Source: an uncultured Clostridia bacterium
Lineage (GTDB): Bacteria > Bacillota > Clostridia > UBA1381
Length of the DNA: 9,265 nucleotides
Assembly: GCA_959602045.1 (NCBI GenBank)
Contig: CAUGRT010000058.1
Span: forward strand, 1-9,265
Direction of reading: 5' to 3'
The stretch's first letter is position 1, and each line of letters opens with the position of its first letter. Positions 1 through 5,349 of the stretch are shown here, in pieces. The position numbers were made by a program, and so were the translations under genes. The notes under the pieces are model-generated. The model had not been told where the DNA came from and searched no databases. It worked only from the letters and a program-made list of their open reading frames with translations.

Positions 1-907
1 GTTTTATAGTACGCTTTGCAAGCAAATTTTCAGCAGAAGAAGTAAAGTTACTGCACTTTACTTTCATCACGCCTTTTTCACCTTTCAGATTGCCTATTAT
101 CGAAATTTTAGAAGCAGCGCGAGCAGGAACACCGGCGGATAGTAACACCAACAGATAACCGAAAATTGCTGTCATCATAAGCAGCCATCCGTTTATATGC
201 AGCCGCATACCAATGTTCACATAGAGTACTTTCCCCATATATGCTCCGAAAATATCAAGCAACGCCCAAGAAGTCAAAAGACCGAGGACTATACCGATCG
301 GTATCGCAACCGTCCCAAGTAAAAGAGCTTCGGAATATACAATCGTGCGAATATCTTTTTGGGTTGCACCAATCGAGGATAAAAGTCCGAGTTCTTTCGT
401 CCTTTCGGAAACGGATATAGCAAAGGCATTGTATATCAAAGAAATTGCACCCACAGCGATGATAAGAAGCAAAGCGGCGGCAATCCCCATTATTAGGCTC
501 TTAATACTCTCGCTTTGTGAAATCCCGAGATAGGAAAGCAATTCCGTGTGATACGAATATTCTGTTGTTTCACTTAAATATCGGCTTGCAAATTCGTACA
601 CCTCGCCGGGATTTTTAAGTGTAATGCGGAATACATCATTTTCGTCAATGGAGATCATTTGGGTGGATAAAACGCCCTCTGCCGCTTCAAGGTCTGCTAT
701 TTGTTCTGCGGTGGTGTTATACACGGCAATATGCCAATTTCCGTCCTTTTCGATAATGGAATCTATCGCAGAATCGAGCATAGAATTTAACAGCGTAAAA
801 ATCGTACACACCATGAGGACGGACAATACAATTCCCATAAGTGTTATCAGCGTTCGCCCTTTATTTTTCCGCAAGCTCCTTGTTGCAAGTTTAATACAAA
901 CACCCAT
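1..907 (-). CDS. FtsX-type ABC transporter permease (C-terminal part beyond left edge)
   Basis: Membrane subunit of an ABC transporter, partner of the ATPase gene 2 nt upstream. The frame is open from the ATG at 907 to the window edge (302 codons seen, no stop), and a GGAGG site lies at 915-919, 7 nt before the start. Visible layout: a basic N-terminus with RKNKGRT, a first membrane segment at about residues 20-41, an outer domain of about 95 residues, then membrane segments near 137-160, 193-218 and 241-262. The cytoplasmic loop SERTKELGLLSSIGAT (167-182) is the classic FtsX/MacB signature. After the fourth segment come PARAASKISII and a linker ending in AKRTIK at the edge. In dual-FtsX (BceB-like) permeases such a linker leads into a second half, so the full protein is probably longer. 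The family includes antimicrobial-peptide export and resistance permeases and lipoprotein-release permeases. The substrate is unknown. Confidence 0.93.
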   Translation of the reverse strand, partial: MGVCIKLATRSLRKNKGRTLITLMGIVLSVLMVCTIFTLLNSMLDSAIDSIIEKDGNWHIAVYNTTAEQIADLEAAEGVLSTQMISIDENDVFRITLKNPGEVYEFASRYLSETTEYSYHTELLSYLGISQSESIKSLIMGIAAALLLIIAVGAISLIYNAFAISVSERTKELGLLSSIGATQKDIRTIVYSEALLLGTVAIPIGIVLGLLTSWALLDIFGAYMGKVLYVNIGMRLHINGWLLMMTAIFGYLLVLLSAGVPARAASKISIIGNLKGEKGVMKVKCSNFTSSAENLLAKRTIK

Positions 908-909
908 AG

Positions 910-1578
910 TTATCCCTCCGAGAGCTTACCGTCCTTGATGATAAGCATACGGTCTGCCAACTTTGCAAGCTCCAAATTGTGCGTAATCATAATGAGCGTT
1001 TGACCGTATTGTTTATTTGCACTCCCCAGAAGCTCCATTACCTCTGCTGCACTTTTGCTGTCAAGATTTCCTGTCGGTTCGTCGGCAAGCATAAGCGCAG
1101 GATTTGTAAATAAAACTCTGCCTATGGCACAGCGTTGTTGCTGACCGCCTGAAAGCTGGCTCGGCAGATGACTTCTTCGCTCTTTCATTCCAAGCGTATC
1201 CAGCAATCGGTCAAGCGTTTCTTTGTCGGTTTTCTTTTTATCAAGGCGGCAAGGGAGCGTTATGTTTTCCTCAACCGTCAAAGTGGGAACGAGATTATAA
1301 AACTGATAGATTAAGCCCGCCTTTCGTCTGCGATAATAGGCAAGCTCCTTTTCGCTCTTGGCATATATATCCTCACCATCTACATACACCTTGCCGGAGG
1401 TGGGGCGGTCAATACCGGCAAGGATATGTAACAAGGTCGATTTTCCCGATCCCGACGGACCGATGATAGAAACAAACTCGCCTTTTTCTACGGCGAAAGA
1501 TACATTGTCAAGTGCTTTAACCTCTGCCTCTCCCGCTTGATATGTTTTGCATAGATCACAAACATTCAGTATCGGCAT
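910..1578 (-). CDS. ABC transporter ATP-binding protein, MacB/LolD-type
   Basis: Cytoplasmic ATPase that would drive the FtsX-type permease encoded next. The 222-residue protein has every expected element: Walker A GPSGSGKST (40-48), Q-loop glutamine (92), signature LSGGQQQR (142-149), Walker B LMLADEP (162-168), D-loop NLDS (171-174) and H-loop histidine (200). Length and motifs fit the MacB/LolD/BceA group that pairs with FtsX permeases. The start at 1578 is chosen because AAAGGA (1588-1593) then sits 9 nt upstream. An in-frame ATG at 1587 would add MID and overlap the lipoprotein stop as ATGA, but it directly abuts the ribosome site. The end of the lipoprotein gene carries that ribosome site, so translation is probably coupled. 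The gene most likely belongs to the operon starting at the promoter motif at 2288-2314. Confidence 0.96.
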   Translation of the reverse strand: MPILNVCDLCKTYQAGEAEVKALDNVSFAVEKGEFVSIIGPSGSGKSTLLHILAGIDRPTSGKVYVDGEDIYAKSEKELAYYRRRKAGLIYQFYNLVPTLTVEENITLPCRLDKKKTDKETLDRLLDTLGMKERRSHLPSQLSGGQQQRCAIGRVLFTNPALMLADEPTGNLDSKSAAEVMELLGSANKQYGQTLIMITHNLELAKLADRMLIIKDGKLSEG

Positions 1579-1583
1579 ATCAA

Positions 1584-2234
1584 TCATTCCTTTGTAATGG
1601 TTGCCTGTATTTTAGCTTCTGCTTCATCAAGATTGGCAAAGCTGGTGATTTTACCGTCAAACAGATCAGCATTGAAACGAATAGCTCCGTCGGACAAGAT
1701 AACAGCAAAATGATCTTCTCCGAACATAGAATATTCGCAAATATCGTCATAGTAAAAAGTTTTTCCGTTGATTTCCGCACAGCTCTGTTCTGTTACTTCT
1801 TTCAAAAGGAAAATGCCCTCTGTTCCATTCTCCAAATGCGAGATTACAACAGACGAGTCATTTGCAGAAGCGTTATCCACACATTTCGGCAGCAAAACCG
1901 TTACCGTGCTGTCTGCTTTTGCATTTCCCGAAATAACCTTTGTGATTTTTATGGTAGCAAGTGCTTTTTGAGCAATTTCACCTTTGCCGTAGTCGATTTG
2001 AATATTGCGTACTGTTTCTATTGTACCTCGTACAATCGTATCGCTGTAACTGTTAAAGATTTCTTCCGAGGTCAATGGGGCGGGCAAGATTGTTGTTTTT
2101 TCAAATTCGTCAATGTAGGTAATCTTAATTCCTTTGGAGCGCTCCAACTCAAAATCTCCTTTGGAAGAACAGCCCGTAAAAATAAGGGTAGCTGCGATCA
2201 GCAAGAGCGAGAGCGTAAAAATGGTCTTTTTCAT
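1584..2234 (-). CDS. putative secreted lipoprotein in ABC-transporter operon
   Basis: 216-residue protein with no family I can name. The N-terminus has two lysines, a hydrophobic stretch (5-20) and LIFTGCSS, with Cys22 as the probable lipidated residue; phenylalanine at -3 makes the lipobox slightly atypical. The mature part has a beta-rich pattern: DTIVRGTIETVRN (65-77), ATIKITKVISGN (93-104) and a GIFLLKE strand (140-146). This resembles small beta-barrel (OB-like) domains in secreted Firmicutes proteins, but that is only an impression. Three further cysteines are at 118, 152 and 166. AAAGGA at 2245-2250 is 10 nt before the ATG. As first gene of the operon, ahead of the ATPase and permease, it could be an accessory, sensor or immunity lipoprotein facing outside the membrane. 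The open frame on the opposite strand is a shadow. Confidence 0.85.
   Translation of the reverse strand: MKKTIFTLSLLLIAATLIFTGCSSKGDFELERSKGIKITYIDEFEKTTILPAPLTSEEIFNSYSDTIVRGTIETVRNIQIDYGKGEIAQKALATIKITKVISGNAKADSTVTVLLPKCVDNASANDSSVVISHLENGTEGIFLLKEVTEQSCAEINGKTFYYDDICEYSMFGEDHFAVILSDGAIRFNADLFDGKITSFANLDEAEAKIQATITKE
1588..1593 (-). promoter_or_regulatory. ribosome binding site deciding the ABC ATPase start
   Basis: AAAGGA on the minus strand, inside the last codons of the lipoprotein gene. It is 9 nt from the ATG at 1578 but directly touches the ATG at 1587, so the downstream start is favoured. Confidence 0.65.
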
Positions 2235-2287
2235 AAGTTTTGCATCCTTTCATAATTTGTTTTAGGCTTTCATGCCTTACTTATATA

Positions 2288-2314
2288 AACACAAAAGGCG
2301 AAATATCGGATGCA
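2288..2314 (-). promoter_or_regulatory. putative ECF-sigma promoter of lipoprotein-ABC operon
   Basis: The minus strand reads TGCATCCGA (2314 to 2306), 13 nt, then GTGTT (2292 to 2288), 53 nt before the lipoprotein ATG. The same two blocks with the same 13-nt gap occur upstream of the sigma factor gene at 3473-3499; 20 of 27 positions are identical. If TGCATCC is the -35 element and GTGTTW begins the -10, the spacer is 15 nt, which suits ECF sigma factors. Assignment to the local sigma factor is inference. The first T of the motif is also the last T of the upstream terminator tract. Confidence 0.72.
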
Positions 2315-2352
2315 AAAAAGCAGGCATTTTTCAAAAGAAAACTGCCTGCTTT
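2314..2352 (-). terminator. intrinsic terminator after the sigma/anti-sigma operon
   Basis: On the minus strand a 10-bp stem, AAAGCAGGCA (2352 to 2343 strand-complement) with its partner at 2326-2317, continues past one mismatch into five more pairs closed by a 4-nt loop (2333-2336). It is followed by six T (2319 to 2314). It begins 20 nt after the anti-sigma stop codon. It should separate the sigma/anti-sigma transcript from the lipoprotein-ABC operon, whose promoter motif starts at the end of the T tract. Confidence 0.88.
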
Positions 2353-2372
2353 GCGGTGCTGATTTCATATTG

Positions 2373-2924
2373 TTAATCAGTTACTATTTTTTCAAAATAG
2401 TAAAATTGCCCATCGCCCTGCAAAATGATAACCTCGTCACTATATGGATATATCTTGGCTCCGATGATACTGTCTTTGTCGATCACGCTATCTGTCTGTA
2501 TAATGTCCGTTTCGGTTAAAATTCCCGTAAATAAATCCGGGTTCTGTTTTAAGTCCGAAATATTGTTAAGTCCGTATTTGTCAATAACCAAGCGATTTGA
2601 AAAATAACCGTATTGCTCATTTTCGTATGAAATAGTGATTGAATAAATCACTTCTTGAACTATATGTTCCGGTTCTTTATTGAGAACAAATACAGCAGTA
2701 ATGCTTAAACTGATAATCAAAACAAAAGTGGCAGCTAACGCGCTTATCTTTCTAAAAGACCATACAGCAGCCGTTTTGTGTTTATTTTGATTTGTGCCGA
2801 GCGTTGCATAAACCTTTTCGTCAAGAGAAGTAAGGTCGTGCTTTTCTTCTGATTCAGACGAAATATTATCAGCCTGTGTTTCGATATACTGTTTCATTGC
2901 TTCTTTGATTTTTTTATCGTTCAT
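2373..2924 (-). CDS. one-span membrane protein, probable anti-sigma factor
   Basis: 183-residue protein with a charged cytoplasmic N-terminus (1-58), one membrane segment at about 60-82 (from ISALAATF to FVLN) and an extracytoplasmic domain of about 100 residues (83-183). It has no signal peptide and no HxxxCxxC zinc motif, so it is not a standard ZAS-type anti-sigma factor, and I do not recognise the outer domain. The assignment rests on topology and position: it overlaps the ECF sigma gene by 11 nt (2914-2924) and shares its transcript, the usual arrangement for a sigma and its membrane-bound inhibitor. The start at 2924 is preferred because AAAGGAGG (2931-2938) is then 6 nt away; the ATG at 2930 touches that site. 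The outer domain would be the sensor. A membrane partner with another function is possible. Confidence 0.85.
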   Translation of the reverse strand: MNDKKIKEAMKQYIETQADNISSESEEKHDLTSLDEKVYATLGTNQNKHKTAAVWSFRKISALAATFVLIISLSITAVFVLNKEPEHIVQEVIYSITISYENEQYGYFSNRLVIDKYGLNNISDLKQNPDLFTGILTETDIIQTDSVIDKDSIIGAKIYPYSDEVIILQGDGQFYYFEKIVTD

Positions 2925-3432
2925 ATCCATCCTCCTTTAATCGAGCTTTCAGCAGCTTTTTTCCACGAGTGAGTTGTGATTTTACGGTGCCGTGCTTTCT
3001 GTTCAGAAAATCCGAAATCTGCGATGTGGATAATTCGTAATACAAATGGAGGATTAGCACATCCCGATATTCGGCAGGCATACTTTTTATATTCTGATAG
3101 ATGATTTTACAGCTTTCGTCTATAATAACACTTTCAGCAATGCTTTCATCACTTGCAAATTCATACTCAATGTCTGACAAGGAGACCGTTTGAATATGTC
3201 TGTCCCGTATCATATTAAACGACATATGTTTTACCGCCATTGTCACATAATATATACAATCTTTGCTGTCAACATCTTTTATCGCATCTAAATTTCGCAT
3301 AATCGGGGGGATTGTATTATGTACTGCGTCCTCTGCGTCCTGCGGATTTTTTAATATTTTCAATGCGACTGCATACATTGTGTTTTTATGCTTTTCATAA
3401 ATGGCGGTCATTTTTTCAATTTCTTTACTCAT
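2914..3432 (-). CDS. ECF-type RNA polymerase sigma factor (sigma-70 family)
   Basis: 172-residue protein that would direct RNA polymerase to a small set of promoters. A region 2 domain spans about residues 8-78, with ALKILKNPQDAEDAVHNT (23-40) matching the conserved DAEDxVQ core. A region 4 helix-turn-helix spans about 113-165, with MPAEYRDVLILHLYYELS and then the recognition-helix area KHGTVKSQLTRGKKLL. Only regions 2 and 4 are present and the length is typical of ECF factors. The start at 3432 is chosen because AGGAGGT (3436-3442) is just upstream; an in-frame GTG at 3456 would place that site inside the coding sequence. The next gene, overlapping by 11 nt, is its probable inhibitor. A promoter motif shared with the lipoprotein-ABC operon lies 40 nt upstream, suggesting autoregulation and control of the transporter. 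Confidence 0.93.
   Translation of the reverse strand: MSKEIEKMTAIYEKHKNTMYAVALKILKNPQDAEDAVHNTIPPIMRNLDAIKDVDSKDCIYYVTMAVKHMSFNMIRDRHIQTVSLSDIEYEFASDESIAESVIIDESCKIIYQNIKSMPAEYRDVLILHLYYELSTSQISDFLNRKHGTVKSQLTRGKKLLKARLKEDGYER
2931..2938 (-). promoter_or_regulatory. ribosome binding site deciding the anti-sigma start
   Basis: AAAGGAGG on the minus strand, inside the end of the sigma factor gene. It abuts the ATG at 2930 but lies 6 nt from the ATG at 2924, which favours the second start and suggests translational coupling of sigma and inhibitor. Confidence 0.7.
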
Positions 3433-3435
3433 ACG

Positions 3436-3442
3436 ACCTCCT
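3436..3442 (-). promoter_or_regulatory. ribosome binding site of the sigma factor gene
   Basis: A full AGGAGGT with only 3 nt (CGT) before the ATG at 3432, slightly closer than usual. It excludes the upstream in-frame GTG at 3456 as the real start. Confidence 0.75.
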
Positions 3443-3472
3443 AAATTATAAGACACTCTCTCAATAATCTAT

Positions 3473-3499
3473 AACACGAAAAAAAGAATTTCGGATGCA
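3473..3499 (-). promoter_or_regulatory. putative autoregulated ECF-sigma promoter of sigma/anti-sigma operon
   Basis: The minus strand reads TGCATCCGA (3499 to 3491), 13 nt, then GTGTT (3477 to 3473), 40 nt before the sigma ATG. It matches the site at 2288-2314 in both blocks and in spacing. A sigma gene carrying the same promoter as its neighbouring operon is the usual sign of autoregulation by an ECF factor. An operator for another regulator would also fit the repetition. Confidence 0.72.
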
Positions 3500-3637
3500 T
3501 TTTAGATAGTAGATTGAAAATTTATTTTTTCACTGTTTTTAATTCCTCAATAGCGTTCCTTTACTGCCGTATCGTATATTTTAACACATAAAAGTTAAGA
3601 AATATAGTCTGCGTTTTGTTTCCTGATAATTATGTAC

Positions 3638-3668
3638 CAACCGCCCCAAAAAAGGCGGTTGATTTTTT
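3638..3668 (+). terminator. terminator-like stem-loop facing the plus strand
   Basis: CAACCGCC (3638-3645) pairs with GGCGGTTG (3654-3661) around an 8-nt loop. On the plus strand it is followed by ATTTTTT, the form of an intrinsic terminator. On the minus strand, where all genes lie, the hairpin has no T tract after it; six T lie in the loop instead. It overlaps the stop codon of the CHAP gene by two bases. It may stop antisense transcription entering the transfer operon, or act only as an mRNA 3' stabiliser. Confidence 0.6.
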
Positions 3669-5349
3669 AATACGCAGGCACTCCGTAACCGAGGAATTCA
3701 TAATGCCCTACGGCATAATGATTTTCCCGGCAGGAATCCCCGGAATTGCCCTCTATGGTATAAATAATTCCGTCCTCAACTCGTTCGACAATTCCTACAT
3801 GGTCGGATAGCCCGTCCTGCGGACCGGACGAACCCTTGTTGTTCCAATCGAAAAAGATAATCATACCCGGCGACGGCGTGGCGCTGTTGTCAATCCATTG
3901 ACCTCTATCCTTAAACCATTGCACGCCGTTTGTGCAGCCTGCAAATTTCGGGATAATACCACTATCAATATACCCGCACTCATTCGCCGCCCACGAAACA
4001 AAACAGGCGCACCATTCCACACGGCTGTCAAAGCCATACCAACTCCAATACGGCTGACCGCCCACATTGCCAATCTGCGAGAGAGCAACGGAAACAATTT
4101 GTCCGTCCTCGGTGTAAATGCCATAAAGAACCGCGCTCCACATACTGCGGTTTTCTTCGGCAAGAAGTTCCGCAAGCTGCTTGCGCTGATCTGCATTGAA
4201 TCCGAATTTATCTGCCATTTCTCCGGCGGTCTTATGAGCCACCGATATATACAGATAAGTCCGTGTGACCGTCGTTTTCGTTTCAACAATATTGCCGTGA
4301 CCGTCATCCGTTTCGGTGATAATTTCCTCGGTCTTTGTTTCGGTTCGTGAGGATATGGTATTCATCTGCCAGAATATATCTTTTAGAATCGCTTTTTTTG
4401 AAGCGTCCATAGTGGCGACATCCTGCGGATTATTCGGATCGGTAGTAGTCTTAACCACATAAACAGCCAAAACCTCCGGCCAGACGGCACGGGAGCCGGA
4501 CATTTCCAAAACATCATAGGAGATATTCGTTTTGGTGGTGTCAAGCTGCGTTTGGTAATCGGTGTTGATTTCCTGTACCACGCTTTGCATTGTCATACTG
4601 CTTCCCGAATCCTCGCCCGAAAAAAAGATACCGAAACACGAGCCGACAATCAAGGCAATCAGGCATACCACAATGATAATCACAACGGCAACCCAACCGC
4701 CGGCGGCGATAGCGGAAATCAAGGCCTTTGTTCCGGCTATAATCGCCTTGACCGCCGCAACCGTGGCTTTGGCTGCCGCCTTTATCGTGGCAACGGTCGC
4801 TTTGGCGGTGGCTTTCGCCGCCTGTGCTGCCGTCCTTGCCGCTTTAGCCGAAGCCTGTGCGGTTTTTTGAGCGACTTTCGCTGCCTGTTCACTCGTTTTA
4901 ATCGCAGTTCGGGCGGTCTGTTCGGCAGTCTTAACCGTTTTCTGTGCGGTCTTAACTGAACCCTTTGCCGTTTTAATTGTAGATTTACCCGTGGATTTTG
5001 CCGTCTGCTTGATCGTTTTTTCGCCACGCTCCAGCGTCTTAATGGATTTTTGAGCCTGCCGCTGCCGAAAATGCTCTTTTGCTTTGGAGATATTGTTTTT
5101 GGTAGATTGAACCCCACGGCGGCCTTGTTTGTCAAACTGCCGAACAGCCTCACGGGTGACGGTATCAGCACAGCCGGAAATACGGTCTGCGGCATATTCT
5201 TCGGCTGAACCCTCTGCAGAATAAACGCCGTGCTCCGCTTTGTCCTTTGTGCGGATATAGGCATCTTTCATCCGCTCTGCGGCAACCGCCGATTTATCAA
5301 TCGTTTTTACTGTTCCTTTGACAACATTTTTTGTTTTGATGTCCGGCAT
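3667..5349 (-). CDS. membrane-anchored CHAP-domain peptidoglycan hydrolase of conjugation system (CD1108-like)
   Basis: 560-residue protein expected to cut peptidoglycan locally so the conjugation channel can cross the wall. Parts in order: a charged N-terminus (1-100); a Lys/Ala/Thr-rich helical stretch with heptad-like KTAxxxx repeats (about 105-215); one membrane segment (about 219-243); a middle domain (250-415) I cannot name; and a C-terminal CHAP domain (about 416-560). The probable catalytic residues are Cys447 in EWCACFVSW, His517 in SDHVGIVE and Glu533 or Asn535 in TIEGNSGD. With no signal peptide and a very basic N-terminus, the first half should be cytoplasmic and the hydrolase outside. 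The start at 5349 has GGAGGTGA at 5354-5361. It overlaps the preceding gene by 43 nt. Similar proteins are common in Tn1549/CTn-type elements, where they act like VirB1 or PrgK. The family name is from memory. Confidence 0.92.
   Translation of the reverse strand: MPDIKTKNVVKGTVKTIDKSAVAAERMKDAYIRTKDKAEHGVYSAEGSAEEYAADRISGCADTVTREAVRQFDKQGRRGVQSTKNNISKAKEHFRQRQAQKSIKTLERGEKTIKQTAKSTGKSTIKTAKGSVKTAQKTVKTAEQTARTAIKTSEQAAKVAQKTAQASAKAARTAAQAAKATAKATVATIKAAAKATVAAVKAIIAGTKALISAIAAGGWVAVVIIIVVCLIALIVGSCFGIFFSGEDSGSSMTMQSVVQEINTDYQTQLDTTKTNISYDVLEMSGSRAVWPEVLAVYVVKTTTDPNNPQDVATMDASKKAILKDIFWQMNTISSRTETKTEEIITETDDGHGNIVETKTTVTRTYLYISVAHKTAGEMADKFGFNADQRKQLAELLAEENRSMWSAVLYGIYTEDGQIVSVALSQIGNVGGQPYWSWYGFDSRVEWCACFVSWAANECGYIDSGIIPKFAGCTNGVQWFKDRGQWIDNSATPSPGMIIFFDWNNKGSSGPQDGLSDHVGIVERVEDGIIYTIEGNSGDSCRENHYAVGHYEFLGYGVPAY

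Larger units (their letters stand above)
3433..3666. other. AT-rich spacer between transfer operon and sigma module
   Basis: 234 nt without a supported gene. From right to left it holds the plus-facing stem-loop (3638-3668), about 140 nt of AT-rich sequence, the putative ECF promoter (3473-3499) and the sigma gene ribosome site. Within the AT-rich part the minus strand has TGTTAAAAT near 3579-3587, a possible extended -10, but no convincing -35, so I do not call a promoter there. The base composition changes here, from the more GC-rich transfer genes to the AT-rich module. Confidence 0.7.

Noticed and set aside
2241..2250. A third TGCATCC copy, on the plus strand
   Set aside because: On the minus strand this is the AAAGGATGCA containing the lipoprotein ribosome site. 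It lacks the GTGTT block at the right distance and has no plus-strand gene to serve.
1542..2255. Plus-strand open frame of 237 codons opposite the lipoprotein and ABC start
   Set aside because: Its product is unusually rich in Cys and Phe, as typical for the complement of a real gene. The minus-strand genes have ribosome sites, a signal sequence and ABC motifs.
3444..3452. TATAAT-like sequence on the minus strand just before the sigma ribosome site
   Set aside because: It is so close to the Shine-Dalgarno sequence that a transcript starting from it would begin inside or after the ribosome site, and there is no good -35.
4740..5040. Repetitive-looking DNA, considered as a tandem repeat or CRISPR array
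   Set aside because: Units vary at the DNA level, and the regularity comes from KTA-type codons of a coding helix. There are no constant repeats separated by unique spacers.
4552..5264. Several open frames on both strands across the CHAP protein's N-terminal half
   Set aside because: They are shadows of the Lys/Ala-rich coding repeats and give low-complexity Arg/Gly/Cys-rich products without ribosome sites.
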